Below are positions 22,716 to 32,271 of a stretch of DNA of 64,000 bases, in pieces. A program made the translations under genes and the position numbers. Positions within the stretch are counted from its first letter, which is position 1. Each line of letters opens with the position of its first letter. The stretch is from Rutidosis leptorrhynchoides (Eukaryota > Streptophyta > Magnoliopsida > Asterales > Asteraceae): positions 58,000,001-58,064,000 of the forward strand of contig NC_092339.1 in NCBI RefSeq assembly GCF_046630445.1, written 5' to 3'. The notes under the pieces were generated by a model. It was not told the origin of the DNA. It saw only the letters and a program-made list of their open reading frames with translations, and did no database searches.

Positions 22716-25509
22716 ACGCATAAGCAATCACCTTCGTTCGTTGCATTAATACACAACCGAGACCTTGCTTTGATGCGTCACAATAAATCACAAAATCATC
22801 ATTCCCTTCAGGCAATGACAATATAGGTGCCGTAGTTAGCTTTTTCTTCAATAACTGAAACGCTTTCTCTTGTTCATCATTCCATTCAAATTTCTTCCCT
22901 TTATGCGTTAATGCAGTCAAGGGTTTTGCTATTCTGGAAAAGTCTTGGATGAACCTTCTGTAGTAACCAGCTAGTCCTAAAAACTGGCGTATGTGTTTCG
23001 GAGTTTTCGGGGTTTCCCACTTTTCAACAGTTTCTATCTTTGCCGGATCCACCTTAATACCTTCTTTGTTCACTATGTGACCGAGGAATTGAACTTCTTC
23101 CAACCAAAATGCACACTTTGAAAACTTAGCGTACAATTCTTCCTTCCTCAATACTTCTAACACCTTTCTCAAATGTTCACCGTGTTCTTGGTCATTCTTT
23201 GAGTAAATAAGTATGTCATCAATGAAAACAATGACAAACTTGTCAAGGTATGGTCCACACACTCGGTTCATAAGGTCCATGAACACAGCTGGTGCATTAG
23301 TTAAACCAAACGGCATGACCATAAACTCGTAATGACCGTAACGTGTTCTGAAAGCAGTCTTTGGAATATCATCTTCTTTCACCCGCATTTGATGATACCC
23401 GGAACGTAAGTCAATCTTTGAATAAACAGACGAACCTTGTAGTTGATCAAATAAGTCATCGATTCTCGGTAGTGGGTAACGGTTCTTGATGGTAAGTTTG
23501 TTCAACTCTCGGTAGTCGATACACAACCTGAATGTACCATCTTTCTTCTTGACAAACAAAACAGGAGCTCCCCACGGTGATGTGCTTGGTCGAATGAAAC
23601 CACGCTCTAAAAGTTCTTGTAATTGGCTTTGTAGTTCTTTCATCTCGCTGGGTGTGAGTCTGTAAGGAGCACGAGCTATTGGTGCAGCTCCTGGTACAAG
23701 ATCTATTTGAAATTCAACGGATCGATGTGGGGGTAATCCCGGTAATTCTTTCGGAAATACATCGGGAAATTCTTTTGCAATGGGAACATCATTGATGCTC
23801 TTTTCTTCAGTTTGTACTTTCTCGACGTGTGCTAGAACAGCATAGCAACCTTTTCTTATTAGTTTTTGTGCCTTCAAATTACTAATAAGATGTAGCTTCG
23901 TGTTGCCCTTTTCTCCGTACACCATTAAGGGTTTTCCTTTTTCTCGTATAATGCGAATTGCATTTTTGTAACAAACGATCTCCGCTTTCACTTCTTTCAA
24001 CCAGTCCATACCGATTATCACATCAAAACTCCCTAACTCTACTGGTATCAAATCAATCTTAAATGTTTCGCTAACCAGTTTAATTTCTCGATTCCGACAT
24101 ATATTATCTGCTGAAATTAATTTACCATTTGCTAATTCGAGTAAAAATTTACTATCCAAAGGCGTCAATGGACAACTTAATTTAGCACAAAAATCTCTAC
24201 TCATATAGCTTCTATCCGCACCCGAATCAAATAAAACGTAAGCAGATTTATTGTCAATAAGAAACGTACCCGTAACAAGCTCCGGGTCTTCCTGTGCCTC
24301 TGCCGCATTAATATTGAAAACTCTTCCACGGCCTTGTCCATTCGTGTTCTCCTGGTTCGGGCAATTTCTAATAATGTGGCCTGGTTTTCCACATTTATAA
24401 CAAACTACATTGGCATAACTTGCTCCGACACTACTTGCTCCGCCATTACTCGTTCCGACACCATTTGTTCCTTTCGTTCTATTAACCCCTGGTCCGTAGA
24501 CCTCACACTTCGCCGCGCTATGACCATTTCTTTTACACTTGTTGCAAAATTTGGTGCAGAACCCCGAGTGATTCTTTTCACACCTTTGGCATAGTTGCTT
24601 CTGATTGTTGTTGTTGTTGCGGTTATTATTGTTGTTGGGATGATTGTTGTAGTTGTTGTTGTTGTTGTTGTTGTTGGGCCGTTTGTTGTAGTTGCGATTG
24701 ATGTTGCGATTGTTGGGATAATTGTTGCGATTATTGTTGTAATTGCTGTTGTTGTGGTATTGGTGATTCTTATCACCGTTTTCCTCCCACTTTCTTTTGA
24801 CTTGCTTCACATTGGCCTCTTCAGCAGTCTGTTCTTTAATTCTTTCTTCAATCTGGTTCACTAGTTTGTGAGCCATTCTACATGCCTGTTGTATGGAGGC
24901 GGGCTCGTGTGAACTTATATCTTCTTGGATTCTTTCCGGTAATCCTTTCACAAACGCGTCGATCTTCTCTTCCTCATCTTCGAATGCTCCCGGACACAAT
25001 AGGCACAATTCTGTGAATCGTCTTTCGTACGTGGTAATATCAAATCCTTGGGTTCGTAACCCTCTAAGTTCTGTCTTGAGCTTATTGACCTCAGTTCTGG
25101 GACGGTACTTCTCGTTCATCAAGTGCTTGAATGCTGACCAAGGTAGTGCGTACGCATCATCTTGTCCCACTTGCTCTAGATAGGTATTCCACCATGTTAA
25201 CGCAGAACCTGTGAAGGTATGCGTAGCGTACTTCACTTTGTCCTCTTCAGTACACTTACTTATGGCAAACACCGATTCAACCTTCTCGGTCCACCGTTTC
25301 AATCCGATCGGTCCTTCGGTTCCATCAAATTCCAAAGGTTTGCAGGCAGTGAATTCTTTGTAGGTGCATCCTACACGATTTCCTGTACTGCTAGATCCAA
25401 GGTTATTGTTGGTATGTAGCGCAGCCTGTACTGCGGCTATGTTTGAAGCTAGAAAAGTACGAAATTCCTCTTCATTCATATTCACGGTGTGTCGAGTAGT
25501 CGGTGCCAT
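22716..25509 (-). CDS. Tek-A gag-protease-RT polyprotein, truncated in RNase H
   Basis: This is a Ty3/gypsy chromovirus polyprotein of Tekay type, open for about 931 codons. I start it at [10 protein letters not shown] (25509), because the upstream Met at 25545 adds only 12 unconserved residues. Domains: capsid (about 60-190); an Asn-rich AAC-repeat linker; zinc knuckle [14 protein letters not shown] from residue 370 with a second Cys/His cluster before it; protease LFDSGAD (Asp428); RT with [12 protein letters not shown] and VFIDDIL (Asp764/765); and the start of RNase H ([15 protein letters not shown]). Coding stops being Tekay right after VIAYA at 22716, where an Athila LTR begins. The frame then reads into that LTR to a chance stop at 22603. 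Integrase and chromodomain are not in the window on this strand. Confidence 0.88.
24598..24775. repeat. AAC/GTT trinucleotide-rich stretch within Tek-A gag
   Basis: Interrupted AAC codons (minus strand) encode an Asn-rich linker between the capsid and the zinc knuckle. Repeat slippage probably makes this linker length-variable among copies. Confidence 0.75.
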
Positions 25510-25850
25510 TTCCTTCAAAATAGTCAAATGGAACAAGTTAATCATACAGAATGTTAAGAGTAGTTAATAGTATTTCGTAGCATAATATGAACTCATTTAT
25601 AAAAGCTTTTTCTTCATATTAGCGTTTTATAAGTTTAAATTCGGGTAGTACCTACCCGTTAAGTTCATACTTAGTAGCTAATATACAATTCAACTACTAC
25701 AATTCTATATGAAAAACTGATTGTAATAATATTTCGCGTTCAAGCTTTTATACAATATTTTACAAACTTACAATACCGCTTTTTTTACATAAAGCATGAA
25801 ATATAGCACACAATAACTTTGATACAAGATAGTTGTGAAGATAATTCTAG
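25510..25850 (-). other. spacer between F-box ORF and gag in Tek-A
   Basis: AT-rich, with no ORF of note. No LTR, PBS or polypurine tract lies here, so the F-box ORF and gag belong to the same element. The word GGGTAGGTACTACCCG near 25645-25660 is a short palindrome. Confidence 0.5.
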
Positions 25851-26534
25851 CTAGTACACAAGTCGTTCAGCAAAGGCAATAAAGACACGTAATTCATACG
25901 TCCAGAAACAAGTCATGCATTCTGGTTTTACTAGGACTACTTCCCATCCTTGGTCTTGTGCAACATAACCGTTATGGCCGTTGATAAGACAGCGTGTTGT
26001 AACATCATCAAAGGGACGAGGGTTACGTAATGTCCAACAGTCCCGTAATAATCTAAAAACCTCATTTCTTACCCCAATTACCGACTCCGTCACTTGTGGA
26101 AACGTTTTGTTTAATAGTTGTAGCCCGATGTTCTTGTTCTCACTTTGGTGAGAAGCGAACATTACTAATCCGTAAGCATAACATGCTTCTTTATGTTGCA
26201 TGTTAGCCGCTTTTTCTAAATCACGAAGTCCAATATTCGGATATATTGAGTCAAAATAATTTCTTAACCCGTTGCGTAAAATAGCATTTGGGTTCCCCGC
26301 AATATATGCGTCAAAGTAAACACATCGTAACTTATGGGTTTCCCAATGTGATATCCCCCATCTTTCAAACGAAAGTCTCTTATAAACCAAGACATTCTTG
26401 GAACGTTCTTCGAATGTCTTACAAACTGATCTCGCCTTAAATAGTTGTGCCGAAGAATTCTGGCCGACTCTAGACAAGATTTCATCAATCATGTCTCCGG
26501 GTAGGTCTCTTAAAATATTGGGTTGTCTATCCAT
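25851..26534 (-). CDS. F-box protein encoded inside Tekay retrotransposon Tek-A
   Basis: This is an intact, intronless 227-codon ORF lying between the Tek-A PBS and gag, on the same strand. Residues about 7-55 form an F-box (LRDLPGDMIDEILSRV, RSVCKTF, VYKRLSFERW), the motif that binds SKP1 in SCF ubiquitin ligases. Residues about 105-145 (LEKAANMQHKEACYAYGLVMF) resemble a Sel1-type helical repeat, as in the plant F-box/Sel1 family around At2g35280. The C-terminal part has scattered Cys but no clear finger. A good 3' splice site (TGTCTATTTTACAG) ends 14 bases before the ATG. Typical Tekay elements have no such gene, so I infer capture of a host sequence. The substrate, expression and any role for the element are unknown. 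A processed host gene that happened to be flanked by the element is less likely, because the element is otherwise collinear around it. Confidence 0.8.
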   Translation of the reverse strand: MDRQPNILRDLPGDMIDEILSRVGQNSSAQLFKARSVCKTFEERSKNVLVYKRLSFERWGISHWETHKLRCVYFDAYIAGNPNAILRNGLRNYFDSIYPNIGLRDLEKAANMQHKEACYAYGLVMFASHQSENKNIGLQLLNKTFPQVTESVIGVRNEVFRLLRDCWTLRNPRPFDDVTTRCLINGHNGYVAQDQGWEVVLVKPECMTCFWTYELRVFIAFAERLVY

Positions 26535-26548
26535 TTTGTGTTTTTAAA

Positions 26549-26565
26549 CTGTAAAATAGACAAGA
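26549..26565 (-). promoter_or_regulatory. candidate 3' splice site before the F-box ORF
   Basis: The minus strand reads CTCTTGTCTATTTTACAG, with pyrimidine-rich sequence and AG 14 bases before the F-box ATG. A second candidate (T-run then TAG) lies about 20 bases further upstream. It would allow the F-box ORF to be made from a spliced element transcript. No matching donor was assigned. Confidence 0.35.
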
Positions 26566-26672
26566 GTTAGATTCTAAAAAAAAAATACTTATTAATACAA
26601 GCAATTTTTACATATATCATAAAGCATAAGCACACTATATTACATATATTACACCACACGAATACAACTATC

Positions 26673-27287
26673 TTATTCCGACTCGCTCGTTTCTTCTTGT
26701 TGGGTTTTGGTTCGTTTTGCCAAGTTTCTAGGGATATATGATGTTCCCCTAATACGAGCCGTCGTTGTCCACATTGGTTTAGAAAAACCTGGTGGTTTAG
26801 AGGTTCCCGGGTCATTGTTACAACTTAAGGACTTCGGGGGTTGACGATACATATAAAGTTCATCGGGGTTGGAATTAGATTTCTCTATTTTTATGCCCTT
26901 TCCCTTATTATTTTCTTTTGCCTTTTTAAATTCAGTTGGGGTAATTTCTATAACATCATCGGAATTCTCGTCGGAATCCGATTCATCGGAGAATTGGTAA
27001 TCCTCCCAATATTTTGCTTCCTTGGCGGAAACACCATTGACCATAATTAACTTTGGTCGGTTGGTTGAGGATTTTCTTTTACTTAACCGTTTTATTATTT
27101 CCCCCACCGGTTCTATTTCTTCATCCGGTTCCGATTCTTCTTCCGGTTCCGATTCTTCTTCCGGTTCCGACTCTTCTTCCGGTTCCTCTTCGGGAACTTG
27201 TGAATCAGTCCACAAATCATTCCAATTTACATTTGACTCTTCATTATTATTAGGTGAGTCAATGGGACTTGTTCTAGAGGTAGACAT
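26673..27287 (-). CDS. acidic ORF of Tek-A, unknown function
   Basis: This 204-codon ORF begins about 210 bases downstream of the 5' LTR and is the first ORF of the element transcript. Residues about 30-60 are Glu/Pro/Ser repeats (EPEEESEPEEESEPDEE). Then come a basic patch (KRLSKRKSSTNRPK), an Asp/Ser acidic patch (SDESDSDENSDD), a Lys-rich segment and a basic C terminus (PRNLAKRTKTQQ). It is probably largely disordered, possibly nuclear from the basic patches. No family is recognised. It is not part of the usual Tekay gene set. Its position before the F-box ORF suggests the two entered or evolved together. Confidence 0.6.
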   Translation of the reverse strand: MSTSRTSPIDSPNNNEESNVNWNDLWTDSQVPEEEPEEESEPEEESEPEEESEPDEEIEPVGEIIKRLSKRKSSTNRPKLIMVNGVSAKEAKYWEDYQFSDESDSDENSDDVIEITPTEFKKAKENNKGKGIKIEKSNSNPDELYMYRQPPKSLSCNNDPGTSKPPGFSKPMWTTTARIRGTSYIPRNLAKRTKTQQEETSESE

Positions 27288-27478
27288 CTATCACATAATA
27301 TCAAACACGTTAAGAGATTAATATATCACATAATATTCATATGTTAAAAATATATAGTTTCCAACAAAAATGTTAAGCAATCATTTTTAAAGAAAACACG
27401 GTCGAAGTCCAGACTCACTAATGCATCCTAACAAACTCGATAAGACACACTAATGCAAATTTTCTGGTTCTCTAAAAC

Positions 27479-27494
27479 CAACGCTCGGATACCA
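27479..27494 (-). promoter_or_regulatory. primer binding site of Tek-A (initiator-Met type)
   Basis: The minus strand reads TGGTATCCGAGC, two bases after the LTR end (...GGGACATTTCA). The plant tRNA-iMet-complementary site is TGGTATCAGAGC, so one base differs. Confidence 0.75.
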
Positions 27495-27496
27495 AC

Positions 27497-30400
27497 TGAA
27501 ATGTCCCGTTCTTATTGATTAAAAACGTTCCATATTAATTGATTTCGTTGCGAGGTTTTGACCTCTATATGAGACGTTTTTCAAAGACTGCATTCATTTT
27601 AAAACAAACCATAACCTTTATTTCATCAATAAAGGTTTAAAAAGCTTTAAGTAGATTATCAAATAATGATAATCTAAAATATCCTGTTTACACACGACCA
27701 TTACATAATGGTTTACAATACAAATATGTTACAACAAAATAAGTTTCTTGAATGCAGTTTTTACACAATATCATACAAGCATGGACTCCAAATCTTGTCC
27801 TTATTTAAGTATGTGACAGCGGAAGCTCTTAATAATCACCTGAGAATAAACATGCTTAAAACGTCAACAAAAATGTTGGTGAGTTATAGGTTTAACCTAT
27901 ATATATCAAATCATAATAATAGACCACAAGATTTCATATTTCAATACACATCCCATACATAGAGATAAAAATCATTCATATGGTGAACACCTGGTAACCG
28001 ACAATAACAAGATGCATATGTAAGAATATCCCCATCATTCCGGGACACCCTTCGGATATGATATAAATTTCGAAGTACTAAAGCATCCGGTACTTTGGAT
28101 GGGGTTTGTTAGGCCCAATAGATCTATCTTTAGGATTCGCGTCAATTAGGGTGTCTGTTCCCTAATTCTTAGATTACCAGACTTAATAAAAAGGGGCATA
28201 TTCGATTTCGATAATTCAACCATAGAATGTAGTTTCACGTACTTGTGTCTATTTTGTAAATCATTTATAAAACCTGCATGTATTCTCATCCCAAAAATAT
28301 TAGATTTTAAAAGTGGGACTATAACTCACTTTCACAGATTTTTACTTCGTCGGGAAGTAAGACTTGGCCACTGGTTGATTCACGAACCTATAACAATATA
28401 TACATATATATCAAAGTATGTTCAAAATATATTTACAACACTTTTAATATATTTTGATGTTTTAAGTTTATTAAGTCAGTTGTCCTCGTTAGTAACCTAC
28501 AACTAGTTGTCCACAGTTAGATGTACAGAAATAAATCGATAAATATTATCTTGAATCAATCCACGACCCAGTGTATACGTATCTCAGTATTGATCACAAC
28601 TCAAACTATATATATTTTGGAATCAACCTCAACCCTGTATAGCTAACTCCAACATTCACATATAGAGTGTCTATGGTTGTTCCGAAATATATATAGATGT
28701 GTCGACATGATAGGTCGAAACATTGTATACGTGTCTATGGTATCTCAAGATTACATAATATACAATACAAGTTGATTAAGTTATGGTTGGAATAGATTTG
28801 TTACCAATTTTCACGTAGCTAAAATGAGAAAAATTATCCAATCTTGTTTTACCCATAACTTCTTCATTTTAAATCCGTTTTGAGTGAATCAAATTGCTAT
28901 GGTTTCATATTGAACTCTATTTTATGAATCTAAACAGAAAAGTATAGATTTATAGTCGGAAAAATAAGTTACAAGTCGTTTTTGTAAAGGTAGTCATTTC
29001 AGTCGAAAGAACGACGTCTAGATGACCATTTTAGAAAACATACTTCCACTTTGAGTTTAATTATAATTTTTGGATATAGTTTCATGTTCATAATAAAAAT
29101 CATTTTCTCAGAATAACAACTTTAAAATCAAAGTTTATCATAGTTTTTAATTAACTAACCCAAAACAGCCCGCGGTGTTACTACGACGGCGTAAATCCGG
29201 TTTTACGGTGTTTTTCGTGTTTCCAGGTTTTAAATCATTAAGTTAGCATATCATATAGATATAGAACATGTGTTTAGTTGATTTTAAAAGTCAAGTTAGA
29301 AGGATTAACTTTTGTTTGCGAACAAGTTTAGAATTAACTAAACTATGTTCTAATGATTACAAGTTTAAACCTTCGAATAAGATAGCTTTATATGTATGAA
29401 TCGAATGATGTTATGAACATCATTACTACCTTAAGTTCCTTGGATGAACCTACTGGAAAAGAGAAAAATGGATCTAGCTTCAATGGATCCTTGGATGGCT
29501 CAAAGTTCTTGAAGCAAAATCATGACACGAAAACAAGTTCAAGTAAGATCATCACTTGAAATAAGATTGTTATAGTTATAGAAATTGAACCAAAGTTTGA
29601 ATATGATTATTACCTTATATTAGAATGATAACCTACTGTAAGAAACAAAGATTTCTTGAGGTTGGATGATCACCTTACAAGATTGGAAGTGAGCTAGCAA
29701 TCTTGAAAGTATTCTTGATTTTATGAAACTAGAACTTTTGAAATTTATGAAGAACACTTAGAACTTGAAGATAGAACTTGAGAGAGATCAATTAGATGAA
29801 GAAAATTTAAGAATGAAAGTGTTTGTAGGTGTTTTTGGTCGTTGGTGTATGGATTAGATATAAAGGATATGTAATTTTTGTTTTCATGTAAATAAGTCAT
29901 GAATGATTACTCATATTTTTGTAATTTTATGAGATATTTCATGCTAGTTGCCAAATGATGGTTCCCACATGTGTTAGGTGACTCACATGGGCTGCTAAGA
30001 GCTGATCATTGGAGTGTATATACCAATAGTACATACATCTAAAAGCTGTGTATTGTACGAGTACGAATACGAGTGCATACGAGTAGAATTGTTGATGAAA
30101 CTGAACGAGGATGTAATTGTAAGCATTTTTGTTAAGTAGAAGTATTTTGATAAGTGTCTTGAAGTCTTTCAAAAGTGTATGAATACATATTAAAACACTA
30201 CATGTATATACATTTTAACTGAGTCGTTAAGTCATCGTTAGTCGTTACATGTAAATGTTGTTTTGAAACCTTTAGGTTAACGATCTTGTTAAATGTTGTT
30301 AACCCAATGTTTATAATATCAAAAGAGATTTTAAATTATTATATTATCATGATATTATGATGTACGAATATCTCTTAATATGATATATATACATTAAATG

Positions 30401-30746
30401 TCGTTACAACGATAATCGTTACATATATGTCTCGTTTCAAAATCATTAAGTTAGTAGTCTTGTTTTTACATATGTAGTTCATTGTTAATATACTTAATGA
30501 TATGTTTACATATCATAATATCATGTTAACTATATATATAACCATATATATGTCATCATATAGTTTTTACAAGTTTTAACGTTCGTGAATCGCCGGTCAA
30601 CTTGGGTGGTCAATTGTCTATATGAAACATATTTCAATTAATCAAGCCTTAACAAGTTTGATTGCTTAACATGTTGGAAACATTTAATCATGTAAATATC
30701 AATCTCAATTAATATATATAAACATGGAAAAGTTCGGGTCACTACA
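27497..30746 (-). repeat. 5' LTR of Tek-A (3.25 kb)
   Basis: On the minus strand it runs from TGTAGTGACCCGAAC (30746) to GGGACATTTCA (27497), with TG...CA ends and a PBS beyond. It is large, AT-rich and has no convincing ORF. A GC-rich patch near 29167-29210 stands at about the place where other Tekay LTRs here carry GC-rich tandem cassettes. At 30746/30747 it enters Ath-A 3' sequence, so Tek-A is inserted in Ath-A. The other flank is missing, so no target duplication can be checked. Confidence 0.88.
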
Positions 30747-30918
30747 ATATATACATATTTTTGAAGTTGGGTTTTCACACCACATTCCAAAATTATTAAA
30801 ATCTAATAAAGTTAGAAAATTATAAAAGCTATTATAATAATAAAATAAGAAATAAGAAATAAGAAATAAGAAAATTAAGAATTAGTAACATTACAATAAA
30901 ATAAACAAAAATAGAAAA
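30747..30918 (-). other. Ath-A 3' region next to the Tek-A insertion
   Basis: The sequence (ATATATACATATTTTTGAAGTTG...) matches the AthG 3' region near 3285-3345. This places Tek-A inside the Athila 3' untranslated region. The rest of the Ath-A 3' region and its own 3' LTR are not present next to it. Confidence 0.65.
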
Positions 30919-32271
30919 TTACAGATGAGGAGGATGGTTCCAGTATGGGTCCCAAGCGTATCCATAGATGCTGTAAAATGCTTGGGCCGGGTCATATGTA
31001 GGATATGGTGGTCGGCTCTCTATAGTCCAAGGAGCAAATTCGGGCATAACGATAGGAATGTATTCTCTACCTACATGTGTACAATGACTTATGATTTGGC
31101 TTTGATGATACTGCCAATCTTGAAATGCTTTTTGTCTAGCCATTTCATACTCGTGTCGAGCCATAAAAATTTGCATTTTCGTCATTGGATTACCCCCTCC
31201 CGGTTGACCTTGCTGTTGATCTCTCTCAACCTGTGGATGCCTGCCATCATAACGTGCAGCCGCGTTGTTTCGTTTCTTTAAGACCTTAGCACCATGATAA
31301 ACACGCAAATCTATTCTATCGCGGGGTTCTGGTTCTGCCATTAATAATCCCCCCCCCCGACTTCTATCCACACCGAGATATTCAGCAATTAAAGTAATAA
31401 ATATACCACCTCCTATTATGCTACCACGCCTCATACCCCTAACCATAGTCAATAAATAATAACCCACACAAAAAGGTATACTTACAGCGCTATGTGGGTC
31501 TCGAATACACATGTGGTAAAACAAATCCTGTTCATTTACCTTTTCCTTATTCTTACCTCGTTGTGTAATCGAATTGGCTAAAAACCTATGGATTACTCTT
31601 AATTCAGCTCTATCAATATCAAGATAAGAGTATAATCCCCCCTGGAATTGGTGATGGCTAGTCATCCTACTCCATATGTCATTTGTATCAAAATTCTCAT
31701 CCACCCTCCTACCATAAACTATTAACCTCTGGCAATCATAAGATGCTAGCTCCTCGGGCGTATATATACCTAAAGCCCGAGCCATGTCTAGTAAGGACAT
31801 ATGGCGCATCTCCCCTCCTGATAAAAATCTAATAAAACTACGATCGGTTAAAGTATCTACCCGATCATTTATTTCAATAGTACACAATAACTCTATACAC
31901 CATTCTCTATATACAGGTCTACGCATGTTGAATAAACGTACCCAATCATTAAAAGTAGAATTACCATTCCTTTGAGTAAGTAATTCCCTGATTGGCTCGG
32001 CCAATTCCACTACCTCTAATGGTGCCCAATCTATAACTCTGGGTACCTCAACATTATTAGACACAAGGTTGTGCAGGTTCTTTTGATATTTTGGGTAATC
32101 TATCCAATATCTATCAAATCTCAAATTTGGATGTAAATCTGCCTCATGAATGTTTGAATATGAAACAATTGGGTGAGGTATATCTTGTCGGTATTGGTTA
32201 TTAATTTTTTGTTGATTTGCATCTTCCGGAGGAGCATTACGAGCCTGGGATGAAGATTCACCCCTTTCAGT
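30919..32271 (-). CDS. env-like / Athila ORF-1 family protein of Ath-A
   Basis: The reading frame is open from 32271 to a stop at 30919 (about 450 codons). Met candidates are not obvious in the first 60 codons. The frame opens immediately after an in-frame TAG that is also an AG splice acceptor (TATATTTTGTAG), so a spliced message is plausible. Motifs RFDRYW, HMSLLDMARALGIYTPEEL and RVIHRFLANSI fit the plant Athila ORF-1 family. That ORF lies downstream of integrase and is often called env-like. One weakly hydrophobic segment (about IIGGGIFITLIAEYLGV) is present, but no signal peptide is seen. The C terminus is Pro/Tyr-rich. The frame is intact, unlike the gag-pol of the same element. Confidence 0.72.
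   Translation of the reverse strand, partial: TERGESSSQARNAPPEDANQQKINNQYRQDIPHPIVSYSNIHEADLHPNLRFDRYWIDYPKYQKNLHNLVSNNVEVPRVIDWAPLEVVELAEPIRELLTQRNGNSTFNDWVRLFNMRRPVYREWCIELLCTIEINDRVDTLTDRSFIRFLSGGEMRHMSLLDMARALGIYTPEELASYDCQRLIVYGRRVDENFDTNDIWSRMTSHHQFQGGLYSYLDIDRAELRVIHRFLANSITQRGKNKEKVNEQDLFYHMCIRDPHSAVSIPFCVGYYLLTMVRGMRRGSIIGGGIFITLIAEYLGVDRSRGGGLLMAEPEPRDRIDLRVYHGAKVLKKRNNAAARYDGRHPQVERDQQQGQPGGGNPMTKMQIFMARHEYEMARQKAFQDWQYHQSQIISHCTHVGREYIPIVMPEFAPWTIESRPPYPTYDPAQAFYSIYGYAWDPYWNHPPHL

Noticed and set aside
24595..24864. Val-rich hydrophobic plus-strand frame that looks like a membrane protein
   Set aside because: It is the antisense of the AAC-repeat Asn linker of Tek-A gag; GTT repeats read as Val.
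27022..27321. Ser/Gly-repeat plus-strand frame
   Set aside because: It is the antisense of the Glu/Pro/Ser repeats of the acidic Tek-A ORF, which has the better context and start.
29939..30172. Minus-strand 77-codon frame in the Tek-A LTR
   Set aside because: No motif, no conserved counterpart seen, and LTR position; chance ORF.
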